Shown here: in pieces, positions 8,615 to 18,111 of the stretch
Layout of the letters: every line of letters starts with the position of its first letter
Position numbering within the stretch: position 1 is the stretch's first letter
Source of the DNA: Helicobacter sp. MIT 05-5293
Lineage (GTDB): Bacteria > Campylobacterota > Campylobacteria > Campylobacterales > Helicobacteraceae
Direction of reading: 5' to 3'
DNA: 64,000 nucleotides
Assembly (NCBI RefSeq): GCF_000765665.2
Contig: NZ_JROZ02000003.1
Location: 124,001-188,000 of the forward strand
Notes under the pieces: model-generated
Told to the model about the DNA's origin: nothing
What the model saw: the letters and a program-made list of their open reading frames with translations, nothing else
Database searches by the model: none
Translations under genes and position numbers: made by a program

Positions 8615-9376
8615 ATGATGAGCAAGGTTGAAATGTTTAAAAAAGAGCTCCATATGCACGAAGAGTTCTCCGGCTTAACGAGAATCTTCCATTGGATAAG
8701 AGCATTTTCTATTTTTCTTTTGATTGCGACAGGATTCTATATCGCTTATCCTTTTGTGATGTCCCACCCAGAGATTACACAACCTACATTGCAAGGCATG
8801 ATAGCGGGAGAAGTCATTGCAGAGCATACAATGAATCCTGCACAAACTTCTTATTTACAGGCTTATATTCGTAGTGTGCATTTGATTTTAGGCTTTGTTT
8901 TGATTGCAATTTCTTGTTTTAGGTTGTATCTTTTTATTTTTGATAAGAAATCCTTACCTGAACGCATTTCTTTTGCTCAAGCTAAATGCCCTAAAGTGTG
9001 GATTGCTCAAATTAAAGCTTATCTCTTTATAGGCAAACATCCTCATATCAATGGTGCATACAATCCTTTGCAGTTTGTTACTTATCTGCTCCTTGCGATT
9101 ATGGTGCTTTTAATGGCACTCACCGGCATTGTATTATATTATAATGTCTATCATGATGGGCTAGGTGCGATTTTATCAGTATGCTTTAAATGGGTTGAAG
9201 TTCTTTGTGGAGGCTTGGCAAATGTGAGAAATATTCATCATATTCTCACTTGGTTTTTTATCATATTTATTCCTGTGCATATTTATTTTGCTGTGTGGAA
9301 TTCAATCAAATATCCTAATGGTGGTATTGATGCGATTGTTAGCGGTATGCGATATACAGATGAAGTCAAAGTTTGA
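8615..9376 (+). CDS. hydC: [NiFe] hydrogenase cytochrome b subunit
   Basis: Di-heme membrane cytochrome b that passes electrons from HydA to the quinone pool; 253 aa with four hydrophobic helices. Candidate heme ligands are the His in TRIFHWIRAFS, in SVHLILGF and in the C-terminal HHILTWFFIIFIPVHIYFAVW segment. This matches the HupC/HyaC family. AAAGGAGG precedes two adjacent ATG codons at 8615 and 8618, and either could be used. It lies 18 bases after hydB within the operon. Confidence 0.95.
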   Translation: MMSKVEMFKKELHMHEEFSGLTRIFHWIRAFSIFLLIATGFYIAYPFVMSHPEITQPTLQGMIAGEVIAEHTMNPAQTSYLQAYIRSVHLILGFVLIAISCFRLYLFIFDKKSLPERISFAQAKCPKVWIAQIKAYLFIGKHPHINGAYNPLQFVTYLLLAIMVLLMALTGIVLYYNVYHDGLGAILSVCFKWVEVLCGGLANVRNIHHILTWFFIIFIPVHIYFAVWNSIKYPNGGIDAIVSGMRYTDEVKV

Positions 9377-9395
9377 GTAAAGATTCAATATTTGA

Positions 9396-9932
9396 ATGAA
9401 AATTTTAGTGCTAGGCATCGGCAATATTCTTTTTGGTGATGAGGGGATTGGAGTGCATCTCTCTAATCTTCTCAAGCTCAATTATGCTTTTAGCGGAGAG
9501 AATGAAGTAGAAATTGTCGATGGTGGCACACTTGCTCAAATGCTTATACCTCTTATCACATCTTATGATAAAGTTTTAATTCTTGATTGTGTGAGTGTGA
9601 ATAACGCCAATGTCGGAGATGTGTATTATTTTGATTTTGACAATGTGCCAAATATCATCACTTGGGCGGGGAGTGCCCATGAAGTCGAGATGCTTCAAAC
9701 ATTGCGGCTAACAGCTATAAATGGTGATTTGCCACCAGTCAAGATTATCGGCATTATCCCTGAAGTGATTGGTGAGGAGACGGCTTTTTTACTTTCTGAT
9801 GCAGTCAAGGAAGGCGCAAAACAAATGGAATCTCTAGCGATTCAGTATTTACAAGAAAATAATGTGATTGTCAAAAAAGTCGATGATAGGGATTTGCAAG
9901 AAGTCGCTAATGGCTCATTTAGGGGCTATTAA
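9396..9932 (+). CDS. hydD: Hydrogenase maturation endopeptidase
   Basis: Nickel-dependent protease of peptidase family M52 that trims the C-terminus of HydB once nickel is inserted; 178 aa. The N-terminus MKILVLGIGNILFGDEGIGVHL is the family signature, with the conserved Glu/Asp (GDEG). DGGT and the Asp in ILDCVSV follow, and GSAHEVEM supplies the conserved His. It lies between hydC and hydE, four bases before hydE. The substrate, the 22-residue tail of HydB, is present in the same operon. Confidence 0.95.
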   Translation: MKILVLGIGNILFGDEGIGVHLSNLLKLNYAFSGENEVEIVDGGTLAQMLIPLITSYDKVLILDCVSVNNANVGDVYYFDFDNVPNIITWAGSAHEVEMLQTLRLTAINGDLPPVKIIGIIPEVIGEETAFLLSDAVKEGAKQMESLAIQYLQENNVIVKKVDDRDLQEVANGSFRGY

Positions 9933-9935
9933 GTT

Positions 9936-11636
9936 ATGTTTTATGATTTTATTTTTGCTAATTCAAGTCGTGATGCGGATTTTTTCCTCAAGATTCTGAT
10001 AAGAGAAGCGCATCATTTTAATTTGACTGCAGCTTTTTATGCTCTCGATTCTCAAACGCATTTTATTGTTTTAGATGTGCCTGCATTAATGGCACACATT
10101 ACGACATCAGAAACAGATGATTCTTCGCGTCAGAGAATCCTTGAGTTTTCTCAACAAATTTCGCTTAAACTTCCTCTTTCGCTTTATTTTCGTTTTTTGG
10201 AGATTAAGCCCATTGTGCCTAATGAGACTTTTTATACATTATTTGAGCAAAATCATAATCCTATCCAATGTTTGCAAGAAACTCTAGGTTTGCCTCTTTG
10301 CGATATTGCTCACGATGAGATTATTTTAGAACCCAAAACTTATTATTTTGATGCTCTTGAAACGCGTCAGATTCTCGATAGCTCAAGTGATTTTTATGCG
10401 CAACCCAATACAGCATCTTTCAATCAAAAGTTACTTTTGCCGCCAGATTTTTCGTCATTTTTAAATCACGCAATCGATGAGCTTTGCAATCATCAACCTA
10501 TCATTTTGCACACGCAATATGGCATCAAGACTTTGAGTCTCCAACCGCTTCCGCAAAATCAAATGTGTGTCGCTTGTGATATTGCTTCATTAAAGACTTA
10601 TTTTCGTATTCATCAAGCTCAAATTGATGCTCTTGCAAGTTTTGAAAAACCCTCTGTATGCCTTGTGCCTAAAGAAGTGTTTCAACAGAATTTCCCTCAA
10701 AATCCAAAAGGTGAAGTTTTGGTAAGTTTGCCTTATGATATAATCTTGGCACTCATAGGCGCAAAGCTTTTGCAAAAGGACATTGATTATTTTTTCTTGT
10801 CCTATGCAGAACAAGGTTTATCGCAACCCTTTGATTTTCGACACTCCATATTGCCTGCACAGCAGATTCTGTGTGTAGCCCAAAATGGTGTGTTTATCGA
10901 TACTAGCATCAAAGGAAAAGACTTATCTTCGCTGGTATCTGCGCATATCGCTCAAGAAGAGCCATCTCAAAGAACGCTCGTCATTTATCTTAGCACTCGC
11001 CATTCAAGTGTGTTTATGGTGTGCGATTCAGGGATTTCAAGAAGTATGCTAGATATTGCTTTTGAAACCAATCCTCGTTTGATTATAGAAGATATTATCC
11101 AATCTTACGAAAGCGGCAAAGATTTGGTAGATAATTTTAATCATATCACACATAATCAAGCCCTTAAACTGCTGAATTTATCTCCGAAAAGTCATATTTC
11201 ACACAATCTCACAGATCTTTTTGCCACTGCTGCACAGATTTTGAATTTTACAGATTCAGATGATATGATGCAATGCAAAAATACACTTTTTGCGTTGGCA
11301 AATACATTTGTCAGGGACAGAGGACCACGCATTGATTTTCATCTTCTCAAAGATCAACAAAACACGCTTACTTTGGATTATAATCGCGCTATCCGTTCTT
11401 CTTTAAGTTTCAAATGCGCACAAATGGAGAATGTTATCCTTGCTTATGGTTTTTTAGATTCTATGAGTGAGTTTGTGGCAACGCTCATCAGGGACACACA
11501 GATAAATTTTGAAATCAAGCGCACTTTGTTGCTCGGCGATATGCTCTCTAATGCTATTTTTTTAGATCGTTTGCTAGGATATTTGCCTAAAAACATCAAT
11601 CTCATATTGCCAAAAGATGGCTTGATGGATTACTGA
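9936..11636 (+). CDS. hydE: Hydrogenase operon protein HydE
   Basis: Fifth gene of the operon, 566 aa. By position and size it matches HydE of H. pylori, which is needed for hydrogenase activity but whose biochemical role is unclear. The C-terminal half (around LVIYLSTRHSSVFMVCDSG and FATAAQILNF) vaguely resembles the HypF/Kae1 carbamoyltransferase fold, but I see no clear zinc finger or acylphosphatase domain. The protein appears soluble, with no signal peptide. The start is ATG four bases after hydD, so translation is probably coupled. Confidence 0.85.
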   Translation: MFYDFIFANSSRDADFFLKILIREAHHFNLTAAFYALDSQTHFIVLDVPALMAHITTSETDDSSRQRILEFSQQISLKLPLSLYFRFLEIKPIVPNETFYTLFEQNHNPIQCLQETLGLPLCDIAHDEIILEPKTYYFDALETRQILDSSSDFYAQPNTASFNQKLLLPPDFSSFLNHAIDELCNHQPIILHTQYGIKTLSLQPLPQNQMCVACDIASLKTYFRIHQAQIDALASFEKPSVCLVPKEVFQQNFPQNPKGEVLVSLPYDIILALIGAKLLQKDIDYFFLSYAEQGLSQPFDFRHSILPAQQILCVAQNGVFIDTSIKGKDLSSLVSAHIAQEEPSQRTLVIYLSTRHSSVFMVCDSGISRSMLDIAFETNPRLIIEDIIQSYESGKDLVDNFNHITHNQALKLLNLSPKSHISHNLTDLFATAAQILNFTDSDDMMQCKNTLFALANTFVRDRGPRIDFHLLKDQQNTLTLDYNRAIRSSLSFKCAQMENVILAYGFLDSMSEFVATLIRDTQINFEIKRTLLLGDMLSNAIFLDRLLGYLPKNINLILPKDGLMDY

Positions 11637-11691
11637 AACTTTACCCAAAATCGCTAGAATCTCAAGAATATTTTCATTATGAGGAGGCAGA

Positions 11692-12468
11692 ATGAGAAAA
11701 TCCGCTCTTATCGCATCATCTGTATTTTTGGGTTCAATGTTTATCTTCAGTGGTTGCAACAATGACAAGAAAGCCTTGCAATTTAATGAATGCCCTACAA
11801 GCGCACTTTGCGTGTATAAGACTTTTTCATACACGCAAAATATTATACCTAATGCCTATAAGGCTCAAGTGCGCATCACAGAAAGCGATACTTTGCGCAA
11901 GGGTGGAGAGATTGAACCAGCCGTCAAAAAAGATATTGCCAATACATTAAATGATATTATCACTTTAAGTAAGGCTAATGAGTTTTGTGAAGGCGGGAAT
12001 TACGATTTGCACCCAAATATCCAATATAAAGATGGTGCAGCACGAGACACGGTAGGTTATACACTTAATTTTAATCTCGAATGCGATGTGCCTCAAAAGC
12101 AAAAAAAGGATTATGATCAACTTATCGCTAGTATTGATAAGAAAATCAATAAAAATAAATATTTGACTTTCCTTGCGCCTAATGTGAGTGTGATTGCCAC
12201 GCCACAAGCTTGGCAAGAAGCACAAGACAAGGCTTTTGATGGAGCATTGAATCTCGCTAATGATGCGACAAAAAATTATGCCAAAATGCTCAATAAAAAA
12301 TGCCATCTTTCAAGTGCTGATGCGCTTAATAATAATGTCTCAATCCAGCCCCGTGCCTTAAAAGCGACAGCTAATATGAGTGCGAGTGCTGATGTTAGTT
12401 GGGAATTGCCCATACCTAAAGAGCAAGAAGTGCAGGCAAAGATTCAAGTGAAATATATTTGTCGATAA
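11692..12468 (+). CDS. Putative lipoprotein, possibly SIMPL-like
   Basis: 258-aa protein with a lipoprotein signal: a short basic N-terminus, a hydrophobic core and the lipobox IFSGC (Cys at about residue 22). The rest is hydrophilic, with a middle section (YDLHPNIQYKDG, VGYTLNFNLEC, then an Ala-rich helix EAQDKAFDGALNLANDA) that recalls the SIMPL (DUF541) fold. This is a weak resemblance only. It lies 55 bp after hydE behind a GAGGAGG site, and may be the last gene of the hydrogenase transcript. Its end nearly abuts rmuC, which runs towards it. Confidence 0.6.
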   Translation: MRKSALIASSVFLGSMFIFSGCNNDKKALQFNECPTSALCVYKTFSYTQNIIPNAYKAQVRITESDTLRKGGEIEPAVKKDIANTLNDIITLSKANEFCEGGNYDLHPNIQYKDGAARDTVGYTLNFNLECDVPQKQKKDYDQLIASIDKKINKNKYLTFLAPNVSVIATPQAWQEAQDKAFDGALNLANDATKNYAKMLNKKCHLSSADALNNNVSIQPRALKATANMSASADVSWELPIPKEQEVQAKIQVKYICR

Positions 12469-12474
12469 CTTAAT

Positions 12475-13827
12475 TTATGATTGATCTATCATTAAAGAAG
12501 ATTTTATATTTTCAGAATCTTCTAATGTCTCTATCCCCGCACCCTTTAAAAGTTTTGTGATTTGTTCGCCTTTTTTGGCGATACCTTGTTGTCCATTGTA
12601 TTTTGTCATCACATTGCCATAAGTTTTATATATGGTGTCAATATTGCGTCCTAACACCTCTAAAACCTCTTCAAATCGTTGGATTCTCGTGAATAAAATT
12701 TTAATTTCTTCAAAAATCTTATCTACATTTTTATTGCGATATTCCATTTGCCATAAGTTGTCAATCACCCTTAAAACTGCCATAATAGTCGTAGGTGAGA
12801 CAATCACCACACCTTTTTGATACGCTCGTTCATAAAGCGTGTAATCAGCCCGTAGAGATTCTAAGAATGCTCCTTCAATCGGAATAAACATCAGCACAAA
12901 GTCAAGCTTTTGCCCTTGAATGAATTGCTGATAATTTTTAGTGCTTAAATTGGTAAAATGTGCCCGTATTGAAGCGATAAGCTCTTTTTGCGCATGGAGT
13001 GATTCTTCAGAATCTTGCGCATTGCAGAGTTTTTCATACGCAATCAGCGAAGTTTTAGAATCCACCACCACACAGCGATTATTAGGCAGTCTGATGATTG
13101 CATCTGGGCGCAAGAGATTTGCTTCGTCATTGCGGATATTGACTTGAAGTTCATACTCTCTCCCTTCTTGCAAACCACTCTGCTCAAGCACGCGTTGCAA
13201 GATGATCTCTCCCCAATTCCCTTGTGTTTTATTTTCACCCTTAAGGGCATTGGCAAGATTATTGGCATCATTGGAAAGCTGGACATTGAGTTTGCAAAGA
13301 TTCTCGATTTGGCTATGCAGCTGCGTATTTCGCTCAATCGCATCAATATGATTTTGCGCGATTTGTTTTTGAAATCGTGCAATTTCATCTTTAAGAGGTT
13401 GAAGAGAAAGGGTTTGGGATTGTGTGAAGCTTTGTGTATTTTGCTTTAAAATATCATCACTCAAGGCTTTGAAAGCATTTTTTAACTCTTCTTTATTTTG
13501 ATTCTGTTCTTCTTGCGTCTTTGTGTGTTGCTCTTGAAATGCAAGCAACATTTCTTGTGAGTGGATTTTTTCTTCTTGTAATCGAATCTCGCAGTTTTGT
13601 TGCATATCTTGAAGACGTTTAATATAACTTTGCTCAAGTGATTCAAGTTTGGCTTGACTGTGAGATAGTTCAATCAGAAGAGTTTGTCTGCTTGATTCTA
13701 ATTGATTAATCATCTGCGCATCGTTTTGTTGGCGAAAGGTAGTTTTTTTGACATACCACAAGAAAAAAGCAAGATTGAGTGCAATCACTAAGCCAAGCAA
13801 GGCTGAAATAATAATCTCAAATATCAC
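12475..13827 (-). CDS. rmuC: RmuC-family DNA recombination protein
   Basis: RmuC family protein, predicted membrane-anchored nuclease-like factor that limits recombination at inverted repeats; about 450 aa. An N-terminal membrane segment ([21 protein letters not shown]) is followed by a long coiled coil rich in Gln and Glu, then the conserved RmuC core ([41 protein letters not shown]). I place the start at GTG 13825-13827, just before the membrane segment and overlapping the moaC stop. The frame is open a further 30 codons upstream, inside moaC, without a good ribosome binding site. The start is the least certain part. Confidence 0.85.
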   Translation of the reverse strand: MIFEIIISALLGLVIALNLAFFLWYVKKTTFRQQNDAQMINQLESSRQTLLIELSHSQAKLESLEQSYIKRLQDMQQNCEIRLQEEKIHSQEMLLAFQEQHTKTQEEQNQNKEELKNAFKALSDDILKQNTQSFTQSQTLSLQPLKDEIARFQKQIAQNHIDAIERNTQLHSQIENLCKLNVQLSNDANNLANALKGENKTQGNWGEIILQRVLEQSGLQEGREYELQVNIRNDEANLLRPDAIIRLPNNRCVVVDSKTSLIAYEKLCNAQDSEESLHAQKELIASIRAHFTNLSTKNYQQFIQGQKLDFVLMFIPIEGAFLESLRADYTLYERAYQKGVVIVSPTTIMAVLRVIDNLWQMEYRNKNVDKIFEEIKILFTRIQRFEEVLEVLGRNIDTIYKTYGNVMTKYNGQQGIAKKGEQITKLLKGAGIETLEDSENIKSSLMIDQS

Positions 13828-14293
13828 GATGAAAATCCCCACTTTTCCCACCGCTTTTGCGCTCAAGGCAAATATCACTGATGCGCATTGTTTTATCAAT
13901 TGCTTTGAGCATATCATAGATGCTCAAAAGTCCAATGCTTACACCTGTGAGAGCTTCCATCTCTACGCCTGTTTTGCCCTCACATTTTACAAGCACACCG
14001 ATTTTAATCGAATGAGTTGGTTCATCGGGCGTAATATCTACATTGATTTTATTTATCAGCAAAGGGTGGCACATCGGGATAAGCTCACTTGTCTTTTTGC
14101 TCCCCATAATCGCTGCAATAATCGCACTCTGTGTGATTGAGCCTTTTTTGCCTGTGTGATTGAGGGCAGCATCAAAAGCTTGTGCGCTCATCGTGATGAT
14201 ACCACTTGCATAAGCTTCACGCATGGTGATATTTTTGTTGCTGACATCAACCATTGTGGGATTGTTTTGTTTATCAAGGTGAGTAAGTTGCAT
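13817..14293 (-). CDS. moaC: Cyclic pyranopterin monophosphate synthase accessory protein
   Basis: MoaC, which together with MoaA converts GTP to cyclic pyranopterin monophosphate in molybdenum cofactor synthesis; 158 aa, normal size. Recognisable blocks are [43 protein letters not shown] and [25 protein letters not shown], with conserved active-site Lys and His residues (CHPL; KSGGKSG near the C-terminus). It is the last molybdopterin gene of this minus-strand cluster. No moaA is within the window. Confidence 0.97.
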   Translation of the reverse strand: MQLTHLDKQNNPTMVDVSNKNITMREAYASGIITMSAQAFDAALNHTGKKGSITQSAIIAAIMGSKKTSELIPMCHPLLINKINVDITPDEPTHSIKIGVLVKCEGKTGVEMEALTGVSIGLLSIYDMLKAIDKTMRISDICLERKSGGKSGDFHRDI

Positions 14294-14331
14294 TGTTATC
14301 CTTTGTGTTTTTGTGAGATTGCACAGAATCT

Positions 14332-14865
14332 TTAAGAAGTTTTTGGACGGAACACTTTGATAGAATCTTCGTTTGCATAAATATAATTTCCCTCTATCAA
14401 ATCAATACAATAAGGCACAGCAGGAAAAACTGCCTCAAGGCATTCTTTGATACTCTTAGGTTTGCCGGGCAGATTAATAATCAGTGATTTGCCTCGAATC
14501 CCTGCACTTTGACGCGAAAGGATGGCTGTAGGCACATATTGCAAGCTCACACTTCTCATTAGCTCGCCAAATCCGGGGAGCATTTTTTCACATACATTTT
14601 GTGTCGCTTCGGGGGTTACATCGCGTTTAGCTGGTCCTGTGCCACCTGTTGTAACGACTAAATCACACCCCATCTCATCGCAAAGATTTATTAGATGTGT
14701 TTCTATAGCGCGTTGATTATCTTCGGTAAGGATATAGTGAAAGTCGCAAGGATTTGCAATAAAATCACTAAGAATCTCGCGTATAGCTTTACCCGAAATA
14801 TCTTCATAAACACCTTGTGATGCGCGATCACTTGAAACCAAAATACCGATTTTTATCGTCTCCAT
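14332..14865 (-). CDS. mogA: Molybdopterin adenylyltransferase
   Basis: MogA/MoaB-type protein that adenylylates molybdopterin before metal insertion by MoeA; 177 aa. The molybdopterin-binding signature [17 protein letters not shown], the N-terminal [13 protein letters not shown] and the C-terminal [22 protein letters not shown] are clear. The start ATG overlaps by one base the stop of mobB upstream, so the two are translationally coupled. Confidence 0.95.
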   Translation of the reverse strand: METIKIGILVSSDRASQGVYEDISGKAIREILSDFIANPCDFHYILTEDNQRAIETHLINLCDEMGCDLVVTTGGTGPAKRDVTPEATQNVCEKMLPGFGELMRSVSLQYVPTAILSRQSAGIRGKSLIINLPGKPKSIKECLEAVFPAVPYCIDLIEGNYIYANEDSIKVFRPKTS

Positions 14866-15398
14866 TATTTGTCCTTTATTGTAGTAAAAGTGTCAATAAA
14901 ATCTGCAATTTGTGCTATGTCATTGAGGTCTAAAATCTTGATATGCGGAGGTAAAATTGAGAGATTATCGACATTATGGATGGCAAAAGCATTTGCGTAG
15001 GGTATGTATGCAGATTCTATATGATCTCTTGCAACGACAATGCGTGGGTAGGGCAAAGTCTTAAGCCCTTCGATAAAGACATAGTCATAATGTGCAAAAT
15101 GTTTTAATACATGATGAAAGGCTTGGATTTCTTGAGAATCTTGAGTGCTTTGTGGTGCATGGTGAATCTGAAGTGTCGTGCGTGTTGGCGAAATCACACC
15201 CACAGCAGAGCTTAATTGAAAAAAGCGATAACTATCTTTTTGCGGTGTGTCAAATTGCGCTTTGTCTTTGGGGTCATGCTTAATAATGCCAATTTGCACA
15301 TTTGCTCGAGTGTGATGCAGGTATTCACAAAGCTTACAAATCAAAGTCGTTTTGCCACTATTGCTTTGCCCGCTAAAAGCAAAAATAATCGGATTCAT
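14865..15398 (-). CDS. mobB: Molybdopterin-guanine dinucleotide biosynthesis protein MobB
   Basis: P-loop GTP-binding accessory protein for formation or delivery of the guanine dinucleotide form of the cofactor; 177 aa. The Walker A is FSGQSNSGKTTL at residues 8-19, followed by the IGIIKHDPKD and DSYRFFQL segments common in MobB. It overlaps moaE by four bases at its start. I do not recall mobB inside the corresponding H. pylori block, so this may be a lineage difference. Confidence 0.9.
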   Translation of the reverse strand: MNPIIFAFSGQSNSGKTTLICKLCEYLHHTRANVQIGIIKHDPKDKAQFDTPQKDSYRFFQLSSAVGVISPTRTTLQIHHAPQSTQDSQEIQAFHHVLKHFAHYDYVFIEGLKTLPYPRIVVARDHIESAYIPYANAFAIHNVDNLSILPPHIKILDLNDIAQIADFIDTFTTIKDK

Positions 15399-15835
15399 TG
15401 CAGTAATCCACTGCCTTTTAAGGCTTTACTTCGCTCTAGCGCGTAGATTCTCTTTCCATCAATTATATCGTATTTCCAAATCGGTGCGTTTGCCTTGAAA
15501 TCCTCGATAAAGTTTTGATAAAGAGTGAAGACATTTTTTCTTTGTGAAGCGGTGATTGCGCACATAAATGAGCTTTGTCCATTAGGCACATCACCTCTAG
15601 CGTGTGCCATCAGAATCCACGCTTGGAATTGATTGAGTGCATTATTTTGCCATTGATAAAACCATTTTTGTAAAAGAGGTTCATAAATATCAAAACTTAG
15701 CCCTACAATGCCATTTTCTTCACGCACAATGCCGGTAAAAAGACTGAATGCACCAAGATTTTTCTTACTTGCAAAACATTCCCATTTTTGATAAATATCG
15801 AATGTTGGTAATGCACCATCGTAAATTTCAAGCAT
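15395..15835 (-). CDS. moaE: Molybdopterin synthase large subunit
   Basis: Catalytic subunit that, with thiocarboxylated MoaD, converts cyclic pyranopterin to molybdopterin; 146 aa. I chose ATG 15833-15835, which overlaps the moaD stop by one base; four further codons upstream are only an extension within moaD. Seen are GAFSLFTGIVREENG, LSFDIYEP, the HARGDVPNGQSSFMCAITAS block and the C-terminal ANAPIWKYD (KANAPIWK), all conserved around the active site. Confidence 0.95.
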   Translation of the reverse strand: MLEIYDGALPTFDIYQKWECFASKKNLGAFSLFTGIVREENGIVGLSFDIYEPLLQKWFYQWQNNALNQFQAWILMAHARGDVPNGQSSFMCAITASQRKNVFTLYQNFIEDFKANAPIWKYDIIDGKRIYALERSKALKGSGLLQ

Positions 15836-16059
15836 TATCCACCACACACGGGAGGCAATATCAGCACTTTATCACCTGATTTTAAAGGATAAGATAAATC
15901 CTCAATGATTTCATCATTAATTGCAACTGCACTGATAGGCAGCCATTTTTGGATTTTTTCATCACGCAAAAGTTCATTTTTCAGATCTTGGAGAGTTTGT
16001 GCGTTTATTTCTTTAGGAGGTAAATCACTCATTGGACCTAAAAATTCTACTCTAATCAT
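15835..16059 (-). CDS. moaD: Molybdopterin synthase sulfur-carrier subunit
   Basis: Small ubiquitin-like sulfur carrier, 74 aa, ending in VCGG. The terminal Gly-Gly is the residue that becomes the thiocarboxylate donor. The internal AINDEIIEDLSYPLKSGDKVLILPPV is the typical MoaD/ThiS-fold beta strand region. It is coupled to moaE by a one-base stop/start overlap, and the two products form the synthase. Confidence 0.97.
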   Translation of the reverse strand: MIRVEFLGPMSDLPPKEINAQTLQDLKNELLRDEKIQKWLPISAVAINDEIIEDLSYPLKSGDKVLILPPVCGG

Positions 16060-16105
16060 TGCATTATCCTTTTATTTTTTAAAGCATAGCATATCTTTTC
16101 TAAGT

Positions 16106-17386
16106 TTAAAGCTTAGAATAGCCCAATAACATAATTTCTATTTTTTCTCCCGCGTTCATATTTGCACCATTTTCTGGAAGAATCGCTAATGCTGTATTTT
16201 GTGTGAGATTATTAATCATTGAGCTTTGGAGAGATTTTTTACTTGCAAAGCTTACAAAGATTTGACCTTGTGTAATGCGAAGATCACATGCTCGAAATTC
16301 CATTCTTGAATCGCTGCGTTTGACATCTTCTGCCAAAGTCGCTTGAAGAATCAAGGGCATCTCATCAGTGGCTTGAAGTCGATTGATAAGTATTTTGCCA
16401 AAAAGATAAAAAGTAACCGCACACGAATTTGGAAAGCCGGGCAATCCTAAGGCAAGTTTGGGATTAGAATCTTGTTGATGCTTGATTCCAAATGCCACGG
16501 GTTTGCCCGGTTTTAGCCGCACACCTTTAAACTGAATCTCCAAAAGCTCTTGCATAACCTCTTGTGTATAGTCATAATCCCCCATACTCATACCGCCTGT
16601 GCTAATGATAATATCGCATTCATTTAACGCCTGTTGGTAATAATGCTTGATTTGATCTTTATCGTCATTTAATAAAGGATAAATGATCGCATCAGCTCCC
16701 ATTTGTGTGATGATCGCTTCGAGCAAATGTGTATTGACACTGCGGACAAAGTTATTTTGTGTGCTACATTCTCCTACTTCGAGAATCTCATCGCCAACGC
16801 ATAACACACCTACACGCACTTTTTGACGCACAAGCACAAAGCTTTGATTAAGCTCGGCAAGCAGTCCTATCTCAAACGCACCGATTCTGCTTCCAGCTTT
16901 AAGTAAAATATCTCCCTTGTGATAATTATCACCGATTTGACGCACCCATTGCGATTTTTTAATCTCATCAGTTTTGAGGGAGGATTTGAGATAAATGCGT
17001 CCCTCCCTTTCTTCAATGTGTTCAACGATCACAAGCGTATCAGAATCTATAGGCATTTGTGAGCCCGTAAAGGTTTTGATTGCACAGCCACTTTTGAGTG
17101 TCGGAAGTGAGGGATTTCCAGCTTTATTATCGGGGAGTAGGGTTAAACCTTGAGATTCTAATTGCTCTCTGTCTTCCCAAAAAATCGCATAGCCGTCCAT
17201 TGCTGCAGTAGGGAGAGGTGGAATGTTATTTTGTGCGATAATATCTTCTGCCAAGATTCTATTAAGCGCATTTTTGAAAAATACCTTTTGCACACCGAGC
17301 GGTTTTAAGGGTATATCTTGCAGAATCTTTCGTACTTCATCAAAACTAACAAGACGAGGGAAATTTTGTGTATTTGCCGTGTGCAT
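16106..17386 (-). CDS. moeA: Molybdopterin molybdenumtransferase
   Basis: MoeA inserts molybdate into adenylylated molybdopterin; 426 aa. The domain sequence is visible: N-terminal SFDEVRKIL, the PTAAMDGYAI motif, GSRIGAFEIGLLAELN, the MogA-like molybdopterin site ISTGGMSMGDYDYT and LGLPGFPNSCAVTFYLF, then the C-terminal beta domain. Two adjacent ATG codons (17389 and 17386) follow AAAGGA; I use the second because its spacing is better. The frame remains open upstream for about 40 codons. The gene lies between ribA and moaD. Confidence 0.95.
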   Translation of the reverse strand: MHTANTQNFPRLVSFDEVRKILQDIPLKPLGVQKVFFKNALNRILAEDIIAQNNIPPLPTAAMDGYAIFWEDREQLESQGLTLLPDNKAGNPSLPTLKSGCAIKTFTGSQMPIDSDTLVIVEHIEEREGRIYLKSSLKTDEIKKSQWVRQIGDNYHKGDILLKAGSRIGAFEIGLLAELNQSFVLVRQKVRVGVLCVGDEILEVGECSTQNNFVRSVNTHLLEAIITQMGADAIIYPLLNDDKDQIKHYYQQALNECDIIISTGGMSMGDYDYTQEVMQELLEIQFKGVRLKPGKPVAFGIKHQQDSNPKLALGLPGFPNSCAVTFYLFGKILINRLQATDEMPLILQATLAEDVKRSDSRMEFRACDLRITQGQIFVSFASKKSLQSSMINNLTQNTALAILPENGANMNAGEKIEIMLLGYSKL

Positions 17387-17411
17387 CATATATCCTTTGT
17401 TGGTATAGAAT

Positions 17412-18002
17412 CTAAAGTAAGTGCCCCATTTTTTGCTTTTTAATGGTGAGATAATTTTCATTGTGCGGATTAGTCGGCGTGATAATACTATGGCGAACGA
17501 CTTTCGCATAGGGTGAGAGGGCGGAGATTTTTTTAGGATTGTTGGTTAAAAGATTGATTTGCGTGATGTCAAAGTGTTTAAAAATCTCTTTGATAATGTC
17601 ATAATTACGCATATCACTAGGGAAACCAAGCTTTTCATTTGCTTCAACGGTATCAAATCCTTGATCTTGCAAATGATAAGCGTTAATCTTGTTGAAAAGC
17701 CCGATGCCTCGCCCTTCTTGACGCAAATAAACAAGCATTCCTCCATCGGGTTTGTTTTGAGCAATCTGTTGCATTGCCAACGCAAGCTCATTCCCACAAT
17801 CACATTTTTTTGAGCCAAAGACATCACCTGTAAGGCATTCAGAGTGGATTCTCACAAGAGGTGTTTGTCCGAGTTCTTTGCTATACACGACAAGATGTTC
17901 TAAGGGGGTATCTTGATTGGGGATAAATTCTCGAAAACTTTTTACCCAAAAATCGCCAAATTTTGTTGGCAGATGGGCTTGATTAGAGATTTCAAATTTC
18001 AT
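17412..18002 (-). CDS. ribA: GTP cyclohydrolase II
   Basis: First committed enzyme of riboflavin synthesis, opening GTP to a diaminopyrimidinone; 196 aa, the usual size of the stand-alone enzyme. The zinc-binding block CLTGDVFGSKKCDCGNEL and the catalytic LRQEGRGIGLFNKI with VEANEKLGFPSDMR are present. AAGGAT precedes the ATG. It is the first gene of the minus-strand molybdopterin cluster. ribH lies about 2.4 kb away on the opposite strand. Confidence 0.97.
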   Translation of the reverse strand: MKFEISNQAHLPTKFGDFWVKSFREFIPNQDTPLEHLVVYSKELGQTPLVRIHSECLTGDVFGSKKCDCGNELALAMQQIAQNKPDGGMLVYLRQEGRGIGLFNKINAYHLQDQGFDTVEANEKLGFPSDMRNYDIIKEIFKHFDITQINLLTNNPKKISALSPYAKVVRHSIITPTNPHNENYLTIKKQKMGHLL

Positions 18003-18111
18003 TATAGTATCCTTAGATAGTTTTTATGATTGATACAAAATTATGATTGCATTTTTTAAAATGTGATTATAAAATGTCTTGTTAAATCTTTGGTGTAGCG
18101 ATATTTATTTT

